A stretch of DNA of 64,000 bases from NCBI RefSeq assembly GCF_020524165.1, contig NZ_JAIVKU010000001.1, positions 248,001-312,000 of the forward strand, written 5' to 3'. This stretch comes from Guptibacillus hwajinpoensis (lineage in GTDB: Bacteria; Bacillota; Bacilli; Bacillales; Guptibacillaceae). Made by a program: the position numbers and the translations under genes. Position 1 is the first letter of the stretch. Each line of letters opens with the position of its first letter. Under the pieces are notes generated by a model. It was given only the letters and a program-made list of their open reading frames with translations, ran no database searches and was not told where the DNA came from. Positions 52,150-61,034 of the stretch are shown here, one piece after another.

Positions 52150-52272
52150 ATGAGAACGTATACTGACGAAAAGTTGGACGAGGAATGGGTGACCCTTATG
52201 TCAATCGCAAAAAACATCGGTTTATCTAAGGAGGAAGTGAAGCGATTTTTAATCAATTCCTCAAAAAAGTAA
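52150..52272 (+). CDS. SinI-like antirepressor, copy 1
   Basis: The 40-residue protein begins MRTYTDEKLDEEWVTLMSI and continues with GLSKEEVKRFLI. The LDEEW-LM-A-K-G-S-EE-FL pattern matches the SinI/SinR dimerisation helices. SD is GGATGGGG. It probably binds a SinR-type partner and blocks DNA binding. A 12-base gap with an AAGGAGG SD links it to the next gene. Confidence 0.78.
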   Translation: MRTYTDEKLDEEWVTLMSIAKNIGLSKEEVKRFLINSSKK

Positions 52273-52284
52273 GGAGGAATGGTG

Positions 52285-52548
52285 GTGATCAAGTTAGGTG
52301 AGGGAACTTTTGTATCCTATATCTTAGGGAAAAGGATTAAAGTAATGGCAATAGATGATCAAATTGCTAAGCTTTATATCAATGATGAATACAAAGGTAA
52401 ATGTGATCTTTCTTTTATTCTGGAGAAAATTCATAGCCTTGAATATAAAGAACAGGATATAAAAGGCCTGATGGAAGATGAGCAAAAGATGTATGACGAA
52501 CTGAGTCGCATCATAAAAAATCAAACCATATCTCAGCATTATGAGTAA
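52285..52548 (+). CDS. Uncharacterised 87-residue protein downstream of sinI-like gene 1
   Basis: I do not recognise this protein. It has an N-terminal beta-rich part (IKLGEGTFVSYILGKRIKVM, AKLYINDEYKG) and a C-terminal helical, charged part (EDEQKMYDELSRIIKNQ). No signal or membrane segment. GTG at 52285 gives the best spacing (7 nt) from AAGGAGG; ATG 52279 and GTG 52282 are in frame. By spacing it is co-transcribed with the sinI-like gene. After its TAA the same frame stays open for about 43 more codons. Confidence 0.7.
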   Translation: MIKLGEGTFVSYILGKRIKVMAIDDQIAKLYINDEYKGKCDLSFILEKIHSLEYKEQDIKGLMEDEQKMYDELSRIIKNQTISQHYE

Positions 52549-52832
52549 AGGGAAAAGGATGAGATCGTTTTTGGTTATTTAACTTGGAAGCAAGAATCGA
52601 CTCGATGGATGATGCATGACGTACAGATGGGGTCTTCAGAATATGTGAATTGGGGAAGTGAATCCAATCATGCGGGGCTTTCATTTAATGTATAAAATCG
52701 TTGATTCTCTTATTATTTGGAATGCTGGTCAAGATTGAACAATTAAAATCCAATTTAATACGAGAATTGGCTAGTGCTTTTGTTAACAAATTAAATAAGA
52801 GCCTAACAAAATGTTGGCTCCTGTATGAAGCT
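52549..52832. other. Gap between the 87-residue gene and sinR-like gene 2
   Basis: The first part (to about 52692) continues in frame after the TAA of the preceding gene and would encode DEIVFGYLTWKQESTRWMMH and more, without its own SD; it may be a decayed extension. A hairpin GAGCC(52799-52803)...GGCTC(52816-52820) with AACA/TGTT is a candidate terminator for the minus-strand sinR-like gene. Confidence 0.4.
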
Positions 52833-53168
52833 TTACTGATTTGGCCCCTGTTTCGCTCGCCATTTATTAAATTCAAGAAATTCCTTGAATTGGTCTTTGC
52901 TTACGCCAGATTCCATGGCTTCCTTCACTAGTTTTTTCCACTCGGAGTCTAGTTCACTTTGATGAATGGGATCATCCCCCTGAAGGAGTACTTCGACTGA
53001 AACATCCAAAACATTTGATATTTTGTCTAAGAATTGAATAGAGGGATTTGATTGTATATTACGCTCGATAGAACTTAAATATGATTTTGCGACATTGGCA
53101 CGTTCTGCTAACTCTGAAAGTGATAACCCTTTACGTAAACGATACTTTTTAACTTCTTCTCCGATCAC
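52833..53168 (-). CDS. sinR: SinR-like transcriptional repressor, copy 2
   Basis: This 111-residue protein has the XRE domain MIGEEVKKYRLRKGLSLSEL with NVAKSYLSSIERN, and the C-terminal LDSEWKKLVKEAMESGVSKDQF, EFNKWR. It looks closer to B. subtilis SinR than copy 1, and lies behind a sinI-like gene on the same strand, as in the sinIR operon. Its own promoter is likely (extended -10 TGG-TATAAT on the minus strand at about 53210-53218). The sequence GTTCTATTTACGGAAC at about 53231-53246 overlaps the -35 and could be an autoregulatory site. Confidence 0.9.
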   Translation of the reverse strand: MIGEEVKKYRLRKGLSLSELAERANVAKSYLSSIERNIQSNPSIQFLDKISNVLDVSVEVLLQGDDPIHQSELDSEWKKLVKEAMESGVSKDQFKEFLEFNKWRAKQGPNQ

Positions 53169-53245
53169 GTTTATCCCTCCGATGCTTCGACAAAATTCTT
53201 TGTTATCAATAATTATACCAGTATGTTTTTGTTCCGTAAATAGAA

Positions 53246-53277
53246 CGAAAGCGGCATATCATGATATGCCGCTTTCG
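53246..53277. other. Perfect 32-bp palindrome between sinI-like gene 2 and sinR
   Basis: The sequence from CGAAAGCGGCATATC to its mirror GATATGCCGCTTTCG is fully self-complementary. It begins 3 bases after the sinI-like stop on the minus strand. Only a weak T-run follows, so it could be a partial terminator that sets the SinI:SinR ratio. Confidence 0.7.
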
Positions 53278-53279
53278 CT

Positions 53280-53399
53280 TCATCTGCTTTGATGACGAAG
53301 AAAAGACTGAATCTCGGAAATCGAGATACCAAGTTCCTTCGCTTCCTTTATTAATTCCACCCATTCGTCATCAAGTTTTTCCTCAATATGTACGCCCAT
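53280..53399 (-). CDS. sinI: SinI-like antirepressor, copy 2
   Basis: The 39-residue protein begins MGVHIEEKLDDEWVELIKEA and continues KELGISISEIQSFLRHQSR. The LDDEWVEL-EAKE-I pattern follows B. subtilis SinI (LDQEWVELMVEAKEANISPEEI). A strong SD (GGAGGAG) lies 6 nt upstream. It is the first gene of a sinI-sinR pair on the minus strand. Confidence 0.85.
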   Translation of the reverse strand: MGVHIEEKLDDEWVELIKEAKELGISISEIQSFLRHQSR

Positions 53400-53746
53400 G
53401 TAACTCCTCCTTCAAATCTTTCCAGGTAGTTCAGCCATCATAGAAGTTCTGCAAAGATCTTCCTTAGATCTGTTTACTTTGCGTCCACTTTTTTTCAAAA
53501 ATGGTTGCCCTTTTCTGGAGGATACGCTGTACGCTTAACGAGTAATAACAAAATAACTACTTTCATCATAGGACATTCAACCTACGAAAGGTGTAGAATT
53601 TTGGAAAAAATAACAATTTATTATGACTTATTTTGTAGGGACACGCGGAAACTGTATCCTTTCTAACTTATATTAAAATGGGTAGCTACATATTTTCCAA
53701 AATGATGGCAAAGATACCACTATAACACCTACGAGGAGGAAATGAT
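53400..53746. other. Divergent intergenic region, sinI-like gene 2 to lipoprotein gene
   Basis: About 347 bases without a gene. It carries the promoters of both genes. On the minus strand a small hairpin AGATCT-AAGGA-AGATCT lies at about 53452-53468. I see no clear Spo0A box (TTGTCGAA) here. Confidence 0.35.
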
Positions 53747-54040
53747 TTGAAAAAGTGGATGCTATCCTTTTTCACCTGCTTACTTGCTTTCAACCTGACA
53801 GCGTGCTCTGATGCAAATGAAGAAGAAGGCCCTGTTGAAGATCCAGAAATGCAGGAAGATTCGCCTGAAGATGAAGAGAACGTAAATGAAGATGACGGAA
53901 CCATTGATCAGGAAGATGACGACACGATGAATAAGGATGGCAAGCAAGAAGGCGATCCAGATGAAGATGGCAATATGGAAGAAGGCGATATGGACGATAT
54001 GGAGAAACAGCCGAATGATGAAACGAAAGATCAGCAGTAA
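53747..54040 (+). CDS. Acidic lipoprotein
   Basis: The 97-residue protein has a lipoprotein signal (KKWMLSFFTCLLAFNLTAC) and a mature region that is almost entirely Asp, Glu, Gly, Asn and Met, with repeated EDG/DEDGN/EEGDMDDME blocks. It should be a disordered, highly acidic surface lipoprotein, possibly cation-binding. TTG start at 53747 with GAGGAGGA 6 nt upstream. It has a weak terminator at 54041-54062. Confidence 0.8.
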   Translation: MKKWMLSFFTCLLAFNLTACSDANEEEGPVEDPEMQEDSPEDEENVNEDDGTIDQEDDDTMNKDGKQEGDPDEDGNMEEGDMDDMEKQPNDETKDQQ

Positions 54041-54064
54041 GGGACCTCAGAAGGTCTCTTTTAT
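54041..54064 (+). terminator. Terminator after the acidic lipoprotein
   Basis: 7-bp stem (54041-54047 with 54052-54058, one G-U pair), then TTTTATTTT. Confidence 0.7.
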
Positions 54065-54126
54065 TTTGAAAAAATTGTCTAAAAAACGAGTGATCGGGAA
54101 TAAGCAGAAAAAAGGAGGCTGAGAAG

Positions 54127-54894
54127 ATGAAAAAAGTAGCTATTGTGACTGGTGGAGGCTCTGGAATTGGAGCAGCAACAGCAAAGCGGTTTGCGAAAGA
54201 AGGAATCGCAGTCTGTTTATTTGATCTAAAAGAAAGTCGCGCTGAAAAGGTGAAAGACGAGATTATCAATGATGGAGGCGAAGCGCTGGTATTAGATGTG
54301 GATGTGTCTGATGAGAAACGAGTTACATACGCTTTGGAAAAAGTGATAGAAGAATGGGGACGTATTGATATTCTGTTTAACAATGCCGGGATTAACGGGA
54401 CACTCAATCCGATTGAGGAGATGAAGGTAGAGGAATGGGATCAAACGATTGAAACAAACTTGCGCAGCACGTTTTTAATGGTAAAGCACACCATTCCTTA
54501 TATGAAAGAAAACGGAGGCAGCATGATTATTACAAGCTCAATCAATGGGAATCGAACATTTTCAAATTTCGGTATGTCAGCTTATAGCACATCAAAGGCA
54601 GGGCAGGTTGCTTTTATGAAAATGGCTGCGCTTGAGCTTGCGCAATATCACATTCGCGTAAACGCCATTTGTCCTGGAGCCATTGATACAAATATCGATC
54701 AAAATACAGACAAGAAAGAAAGTGTGGAAGACATCGAAATACCGGTAGAGTTTCCGGAAGGAAGTCATCCCCTTGAGCAAAAGCCAGGCTCACCAGAGCA
54801 AGTAGCCGATGTCGTTTATTTTCTAGCTTCTGATGCATCGAGTCACGTTACAGGCACGGCCATGTATGTCGATGGAGCGGAGTCATTATTATAA
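54127..54894 (+). CDS. SDR family NAD(P)-dependent oxidoreductase
   Basis: The 255-residue classical short-chain dehydrogenase has cofactor motif TGGGSGIGAA, NNAG, the catalytic Ser in ITSSING, YSTSK (Tyr/Lys) and PGAIDTNI. An insertion rich in acidic residues after TNI is seen (about residues 195-215). The substrate is not evident. AAAAAAGGAGG SD. It precedes a VOC gene. Confidence 0.9.
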   Translation: MKKVAIVTGGGSGIGAATAKRFAKEGIAVCLFDLKESRAEKVKDEIINDGGEALVLDVDVSDEKRVTYALEKVIEEWGRIDILFNNAGINGTLNPIEEMKVEEWDQTIETNLRSTFLMVKHTIPYMKENGGSMIITSSINGNRTFSNFGMSAYSTSKAGQVAFMKMAALELAQYHIRVNAICPGAIDTNIDQNTDKKESVEDIEIPVEFPEGSHPLEQKPGSPEQVADVVYFLASDASSHVTGTAMYVDGAESLL

Positions 54895-54955
54895 GGAGGA
54901 TTTTTGATTGACTCAGGCCACTGGTAGGAATAATGTTTAGGTTGAGGTGAAGAAA

Positions 54956-55342
54956 ATGTTTGCAAAAGTGCACCATGTGGCCATTATTTGTTCAGATTAC
55001 GAACGATCCAAGGAATTTTATACGAAGACGCTAGACCTAAAGATCATTGAAGAAACCTATCGGAAAGAACGAGATTCCTATAAACTTGATTTGGCAGTAG
55101 GGAATCATACCCAAATTGAATTGTTTTCATTTCCTAATGCTCCTGAAAGACCAAGTTATCCTGAAGCAAGAGGGTTAAGACACGTTGCTTTTGAGGTAAC
55201 GGATCTGGAGGAAGCTGTCCAACAGTTATTGAAAAAGGGCGTCTCCTCACTTGAAGAGATTAGAGTGGATGAACTCACAAATAAGCGATTTACATTTTTT
55301 GAAGATCCAGATGGTTTACCGATTGAATTATACGAGAAATGA
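54956..55342 (+). CDS. VOC family protein (YwbC/GloA2-like)
   Basis: The 128-residue glyoxalase/bleomycin-resistance fold protein has HHVAIICSDYERSKEFYTKTL, IELFSFPNAPERPSYPEARG, LRHVAFEV, and FEDPDGLPIELYE. Metal ligands typical of the family (H near the start, E in IELF, H in RHVA, E in IELYE) are present. ATG at 54956 lies 7 nt after GAGGTGA; the GTG at 54947 overlaps the SD. It may be a glyoxalase-type lyase or dioxygenase. Confidence 0.87.
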   Translation: MFAKVHHVAIICSDYERSKEFYTKTLDLKIIEETYRKERDSYKLDLAVGNHTQIELFSFPNAPERPSYPEARGLRHVAFEVTDLEEAVQQLLKKGVSSLEEIRVDELTNKRFTFFEDPDGLPIELYEK

Positions 55343-55396
55343 AACAATATTCTAAAAATAAGTTGATTCCTTCCAATTCCTGTGGCAAAATAGAGC

Positions 55397-55489
55397 GTGA
55401 AAACGTTTGCTTAGTTTTGGAAAAATTGACTTATTTTTTGTGAGACAAACGGTTTCCTTACTTTTATGATTTTGTGCAAACGTTTTCAC
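55397..55489 (+). promoter_or_regulatory. Inverted pair of cre-like/LacI-type operators upstream of the amylase
   Basis: GTGAAAACGTTTGC (55397-55410) and GCAAACGTTTTCAC (55476-55489) are exact reverse complements. The second matches cre TGWAANCGNTNWCA at 13 of 14 positions. A weaker ACAAACGGTTTCC lies at about 55446. The downstream site ends 22 bases before the start codon. Carbon catabolite control by CcpA, or control by a local MalR-type regulator, is likely. Confidence 0.75.
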
Positions 55490-55511
55490 ATTTCGTGTAA
55501 GGGGGAAAAGG

Positions 55512-58500
55512 ATGAAAAGGGGTAATCGAAGAAAACTTTCACTGTCACTTGTTCTTGTACTTGTTCTTCAACTGCTTGCTGGGTTGATTCCAGTAGCTGT
55601 GAAGGCTGCAACTAGTCCTGTCATAGACGGATCGTCAGCAACATTTATTTTTGAAGGGGATGGAAGCGAAGAATCCGTCCTTGTTGCCGGTGATTTTACA
55701 AATTGGCAGGAAGGAGCGCTACCGTTAGAGAAGGTAGAAGGCGTCTGGAAGGTAACGGTAGATGACTTAACCGATGGCCTTCATCAGTACAAATTTATCG
55801 TGGGGGATGAATGGATGAAAGATCCTTTAAATCCAAATGGCAGCGATAACAGTACGTTTACCATTGGTGAAGTGTCAGATGACCGCATCGTCACATTAGT
55901 AGGAGATTTACAGGACGAGCTTGGTGCATCGAAGGAATGGGATCCAGCAGCAATAGAAACGGTGATGGAAGCAAAAGGAGACGGCTTTTATGAATTCTCT
56001 GGTGAACTTCCGGCTGGGACATATGAATATAAAGTAGCGATCAACCAGTCTTGGGGGGAGAGTTATGGTGACGGTGGAAATAACCTTAAACTAACGCTTC
56101 CTGAGAAAACAAACGTAACGTTTTATTATCACGATGACACCCACGCGATTGCAAATTCAACAACATATACGCCTAGCGAAAAGCAGCCACGCCTTGTTGG
56201 TTCCATCCAGCCTGCTATTAATGCTGGAGCAGAGTGGAGTCCGGATCAGTCAACGGCGCTTTTCACTGATGATAATTTTGATAACATTTATTCCTTTTCA
56301 ACAAATGTTCCAAAAGGAAACTATGAATATAAAGTCGTACTTGGAAATCAATGGGGAGAGGAATATCCAGCAGACAATGCAAAGCTGAATGTGATTGAAA
56401 AAGCGGACGTTACGTTCTTTTTTAACACAAAGACGAAAGAAGTCAGCACAGATTACAGTGCTGCTGGATCAGATGGGGCGGTTTCTAAGGCAAGTCTTCT
56501 ACATAACTCATGGGAAGAAGCTTATCGTGCTCCGTTCGGTGCTGTGCAAGTAGGAAAGACGGTAACATTGCGTCTAGCAGCGAAGAAAGATGATCTTACG
56601 AAAGCCGATCTTTATATGAAGAATCAAAATACAGGTACGAGTAAAGTGATTTCAATGGAAAAAGCGGCTACTTCTGAAGGGAATGATTACTGGGAAGCAA
56701 AAGTAACGCCAGAAGAAAAAGGACTTTACGGTTATAAATTCATTGTCCGTGACGGTTCAGCTAAGGCGGAATACGGAGAAGATACGAAACAGGGGGAAGC
56801 TGGTAAAGCAGTTGATGCCAATGCAGAACTCTATCAATTAACAGTCTTTGATCCAGGCTATGAAACGCCAGACTGGATGAAAGAAGCTGTGGTGTATCAA
56901 ATTTTCCCGGATCGATTTAACAATGGAAATAAAGACAATGATGATGCGAAGGAAACGGCGCGAGGCCCTGAACCAATTGAGCACCAGGAATGGGGAGATC
57001 TTCCGGATAATCCGAGGCTTGCGGATAGCGCAGATTACGAGGGTGATGGCATTTGGAGCAATGACTTCTTTGGTGGCGATCTTAAAGGAATTCAGCAAAA
57101 GCTCGACTATATCCAATCCCTTGGTGTCAATACGATCTATTTAAACCCAATAGCGAAGGCTGCGTCCAATCACAAATATGATGCAACGGACTGGAAAACG
57201 GTTGACCCGATGTTTGGTACACCGGAAGAATTTAAAGCATTTACGGATGAGCTCGAAAAACGTGACATGCATCTCATTATGGACGGGGTATTTAATCACG
57301 TTGGCGATGACTCCATCTATTTTGACCGCTACGGGAAATATAAGGTAGTTGGTGCTTATGAATATTGGTCTCGCATTTATGACCTGATGAATGATGAGGG
57401 CATGAGTGAAGAAGACGCAAAAGCAGAAGCGCGTAAACAGCTCGAAAAAGAAGGACAAACGTTTAACGATGAGTATGGCTTTCATAACTGGTTTAACATT
57501 AAAAATGAAAAAGTTACGGATGAAAATGGGAAGGAACGTTATGATTACCAGGCATGGTGGGGGTACGATTCCCTTCCTGAAATCAAAAGCATTGAAGGCG
57601 ATGCTGTTGATTATGATAGCGAGTTAAATAATGAAAAATTTGCCGATTACATTATGTATGACAACGATTCCGCATCCAAGTCATGGTTAACTAACGGCGC
57701 GTCTGGCTGGCGCCTTGATGTGGCGAATGAAGTGGATATGGAATTCTGGCGTGAGTTCCGTGATGAATTAAAGTCTGATGACATGGCCGGTGCCGGAGCA
57801 ACGTTGAAAGACGGGGAACAGCCATTGATCCTGGGGGAAATTTGGGATGATGCTTCAAAGTACTTCCTTGGCGATCAATATGATTCCGTGATGAACTACC
57901 GATTTGAAGGAGCGATTCTCGATTTCTTAAAGAACGGGAATGCAGCGAGTGCAGACGAGAAACTGATGGCCGTACAGGAGGATTATCCTGATGAGGCGTT
58001 TCATGCGCTCATGAATTTAATGGGTTCCCACGATACGCCGCGAGCGATTTACGTTCTTGGTGGCGGAACAGATACGTATGAGCGAGCAGAGTTTGATCCG
58101 AATTACGATCATGAGCTTGGCGTGCAGCGTTTAAAGCTAGCTGCCGTGCTTCAAATGGGTTATCCGGGTGCCCCAACGATTTACTATGGCGATGAAGCTG
58201 GCGTAACGGGTTCAAAGGATCCAGATGATCGCCGCACTTATCCGTGGGGTGAGGAGAATGCAGACTTAGTCAAGCACTATCAAACTGCAGGTGCAGTTCG
58301 TACGGAACATGCCGATCTTTTAGCCTATGGAAAGCTCACAACGCTACATGCAGATGGCGATGTCTATGCAATTGCGCGTACGAGTAAAGACGGTGCAGCC
58401 ATTATTGCAGTGAACCGCGGCAATAAAGCGCAAACGATCGAGCTCGATGTAAAAGACGTTGTGAAAAATAAGATTTCGTTTACGGATGGTCTCATGAAGG

Positions 58501-61022
58501 ATTACAGCGTAACCGTGAAGGATGGCAAGGTTTCTGTGACAATTCCTGCGATGACGGGTCGTATGCTCGTCGCGGATCAAGGACAGAATTTTGAACTTCC
58601 GAAAGCAGCGACTGACTTAAAAGCCACTGCCGGAGAGGGAAGCGCTAACCTTTCATGGACAGGCGATGCGGCAAAATACAAAGTGTATCGCTCAACGCTT
58701 CAAGGAGCGATGTATGAAGAAGTGACCGTAACTGATCAGAAAGAAGTCACGGTCGATGGATTAACAAACGGTCAGTCTTACTTCTTTGCCGTAACGGCGC
58801 TTGATGAAGATGGAAATGAATCGGTGAAGGTAGAAACGGTGGAAGCAACCATTCCACACATCGAATGGAAAGATGGAAAATATGACATTTCTTATGTCAA
58901 TGCCATCGAAGACCAGGTACTCGATCTAGCAAATACATTTGAAATGGAAGCCAGTGTAAAAATTGACGGAGCTACGGAATCAGGGCTTGCAGAAGGCTTA
59001 ATTGGCAAGCTTCAGGTGAAGCGTGGTGACGGCGAGTGGCACGAGACGAAGGCCACATACACAGGACAGGATGGCGCATTTAACAAATTTAAAGCAGATT
59101 TCCGTCCGATCGAAAAAGGTACGTATGCGTATCGACTTGCTTTTTCAACTGATCGTGGCGGGACTTGGAAAACGACGAACACGGAAGAAGTAACGTTCAC
59201 GCAAAATCAGGACGATACGAAAGCCCCTGCAGATGCTGTGCAACTGGAGGAGCCACTAAAAGAATCCGGTCAAGTGACGTTAAACTGGAAACTTGAAGGT
59301 GCTGATGGTGCCTATCTTTTAGCGGTAGAGCGTAATGGCGAAACACTTGAACGAATTGAAGATGCAGAGGCAAGCACCTATACCGATTTTGCTGTAGAGA
59401 ACGGGAAGGCCTATACGTATCGGATCGTGGTGTATGATCAAGCTGGAAACCAAACTGCTTCAAATGAAGTAAAAGTAACGCCGGATATTGTCATGGTCGA
59501 CGTCACATTTAAAGTGCACGCCCCGGACGATACACCACTTAGTGCGAAAGTAACGATGCCTGGCGATCAAAATGGCTGGAGCACGAGCGCGTGGGAGATG
59601 TCTCGTAACGGAGCGGTATCCCCCGACTGGGAGATACAAAAGTCGTTCCCAGAAGGCACGATTTTAACTTACAAATATGTGAAAGGGGAGTCGTGGGACC
59701 AGGAGGGTCTTGCCGATCACACGCGTAACGATCAGTCAGACGATGATGTGAGTTATTATGGTTACGGAGCGGAAGGCACAGATCTGAAAGTCACGGTAAC
59801 CAACCAGGGTAGCAATAAAATGGTCGTTCAAGATGAAATCCTTCGCTGGATCGACATGCCAGTGGTCGTCAATTCTCCGGAAGATGGAGCTGTCGTGGAA
59901 GGTGATACGGTTACGTTTAAAGGAAATGCCATCAAAGAAGGAAACCTCACGATTAATGGTGAAAAAGTGACTGTAAATGATGATATGACATTCACCCATG
60001 AAGTAAAGTTAGAAAACGGTGAAAATGAAATTCCAATTACCATCGAACCATCAGAAGAAAATAAATCTGCGATCTTTAATAACGATGGTGGAGCGATTGG
60101 AAAGAATACGAAAAAATATACGTGGAACGTAACTTCAAATACTGGGGAAGCAGAAACAAAAGAGCCTGTGCGTTTGTTTGGAGACGATCGTTATGCGACA
60201 GCTGTCGAGATTTCAAAAGAAGGCTGGGAAGATGCGGATACTGTCGTGATTGCACGAGGGGATAACTTTGCCGATGCATTAGCAGGAGCGCCGCTCGCGT
60301 ATAAAGTAGATGCACCAATTCTGTTAACTAAGGAAAAAGGGCTTGAGAAATCGGTTATAAACGAAATTAAGCGCCTTGGTGCAAAAAAAGCGATTATTCT
60401 TGGCGGAACATCAGCCGTACCGAAGTTTATTGCTTATCAGTTAGAAGGACTCGATTTGAAAGTAAAACGAATCTACGGTGAAGATCGTTTTGAAACAGCA
60501 GCTAATATTCAGGCAAGCCTTGGTGGGAGCCCTGATAAAGCGATTGTTGCAGATGGAATGAATTTCCCGGATGCTCTTTCTGCCGCATCCTTTGCAGCAG
60601 AGAATGGTTACCCAATCTTATTTACAAAACAGGATGTTATTCCAAAAGCAACTAAAGTAGCACTTCGTAGCGTTGATCACACGATTGTGGCTGGTGGTGA
60701 GGCCGTCATTAGTAAAAAGGTGATGGGTGAGTTACCGAATGCAACACGCTATGCTGGTGAAAATCGCTTTGGTACCGCCGCATCGATTGCTACGGAATTG
60801 AATCCATCCACACACGTCTTTGTGGCAACAGGCATGGATTTCGCTGATGCCTTAACAGGTTCCGTTCTTGCAGCCAAGCAAGATGCGGCGATGCTTCTTG
60901 TGAAACCGAATGAACTACCGGCAGAAACAGCAGAAGCATTGAAAGCGTTAAAAGCAGATACGTTCACAATCCTTGGTGGCGAAAGTGCTGTAAGTGAGAA
61001 GGTTGTAAAAGGGATGAAGTAA
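55512..61022 (+). CDS. Secreted, cell-wall-anchored multidomain GH13 amylase/amylopullulanase
   Basis: 1,836 residues. A signal peptide (about 1-34) is followed by an E-set/CBM48-like module (38-115), two X25-like modules (138-212, 222-310), an amylase N-terminal Ig-like domain (325-445), and GH13 catalytic domain (454-~930). Catalytic residues are D736 (GWRLDVANEVD), E776 (ILGEIWDD) and D841 (SHDTPR); region I is DGVFNHVG (D591). Two FnIII-like modules (from ~1025 and ~1238), an E-set/CBM20-like domain (~1330-1450), a glucodextranase-type domain, and three CWB2 repeats (1551-1836) follow. It probably degrades starch or pullulan at the cell surface. Specificity cannot be fixed: the pullulanase YNWGYDP motif is absent. 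Confidence 0.92.
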   Translation: MKRGNRRKLSLSLVLVLVLQLLAGLIPVAVKAATSPVIDGSSATFIFEGDGSEESVLVAGDFTNWQEGALPLEKVEGVWKVTVDDLTDGLHQYKFIVGDEWMKDPLNPNGSDNSTFTIGEVSDDRIVTLVGDLQDELGASKEWDPAAIETVMEAKGDGFYEFSGELPAGTYEYKVAINQSWGESYGDGGNNLKLTLPEKTNVTFYYHDDTHAIANSTTYTPSEKQPRLVGSIQPAINAGAEWSPDQSTALFTDDNFDNIYSFSTNVPKGNYEYKVVLGNQWGEEYPADNAKLNVIEKADVTFFFNTKTKEVSTDYSAAGSDGAVSKASLLHNSWEEAYRAPFGAVQVGKTVTLRLAAKKDDLTKADLYMKNQNTGTSKVISMEKAATSEGNDYWEAKVTPEEKGLYGYKFIVRDGSAKAEYGEDTKQGEAGKAVDANAELYQLTVFDPGYETPDWMKEAVVYQIFPDRFNNGNKDNDDAKETARGPEPIEHQEWGDLPDNPRLADSADYEGDGIWSNDFFGGDLKGIQQKLDYIQSLGVNTIYLNPIAKAASNHKYDATDWKTVDPMFGTPEEFKAFTDELEKRDMHLIMDGVFNHVGDDSIYFDRYGKYKVVGAYEYWSRIYDLMNDEGMSEEDAKAEARKQLEKEGQTFNDEYGFHNWFNIKNEKVTDENGKERYDYQAWWGYDSLPEIKSIEGDAVDYDSELNNEKFADYIMYDNDSASKSWLTNGASGWRLDVANEVDMEFWREFRDELKSDDMAGAGATLKDGEQPLILGEIWDDASKYFLGDQYDSVMNYRFEGAILDFLKNGNAASADEKLMAVQEDYPDEAFHALMNLMGSHDTPRAIYVLGGGTDTYERAEFDPNYDHELGVQRLKLAAVLQMGYPGAPTIYYGDEAGVTGSKDPDDRRTYPWGEENADLVKHYQTAGAVRTEHADLLAYGKLTTLHADGDVYAIARTSKDGAAIIAVNRGNKAQTIELDVKDVVKNKISFTDGLMKDYSVTVKDGKVSVTIPAMTGRMLVADQGQNFELPKAATDLKATAGEGSANLSWTGDAAKYKVYRSTLQGAMYEEVTVTDQKEVTVDGLTNGQSYFFAVTALDEDGNESVKVETVEATIPHIEWKDGKYDISYVNAIEDQVLDLANTFEMEASVKIDGATESGLAEGLIGKLQVKRGDGEWHETKATYTGQDGAFNKFKADFRPIEKGTYAYRLAFSTDRGGTWKTTNTEEVTFTQNQDDTKAPADAVQLEEPLKESGQVTLNWKLEGADGAYLLAVERNGETLERIEDAEASTYTDFAVENGKAYTYRIVVYDQAGNQTASNEVKVTPDIVMVDVTFKVHAPDDTPLSAKVTMPGDQNGWSTSAWEMSRNGAVSPDWEIQKSFPEGTILTYKYVKGESWDQEGLADHTRNDQSDDDVSYYGYGAEGTDLKVTVTNQGSNKMVVQDEILRWIDMPVVVNSPEDGAVVEGDTVTFKGNAIKEGNLTINGEKVTVNDDMTFTHEVKLENGENEIPITIEPSEENKSAIFNNDGGAIGKNTKKYTWNVTSNTGEAETKEPVRLFGDDRYATAVEISKEGWEDADTVVIARGDNFADALAGAPLAYKVDAPILLTKEKGLEKSVINEIKRLGAKKAIILGGTSAVPKFIAYQLEGLDLKVKRIYGEDRFETAANIQASLGGSPDKAIVADGMNFPDALSAASFAAENGYPILFTKQDVIPKATKVALRSVDHTIVAGGEAVISKKVMGELPNATRYAGENRFGTAASIATELNPSTHVFVATGMDFADALTGSVLAAKQDAAMLLVKPNELPAETAEALKALKADTFTILGGESAVSEKVVKGMK

Positions 61023-61034
61023 CAGTACGAGTAC

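Noticed and set aside
53790..54407. 205-codon minus-strand frame opposite the acidic lipoprotein and SDR genes
   Set aside because: It is antisense to two well-supported genes and arises from their GA-rich composition.
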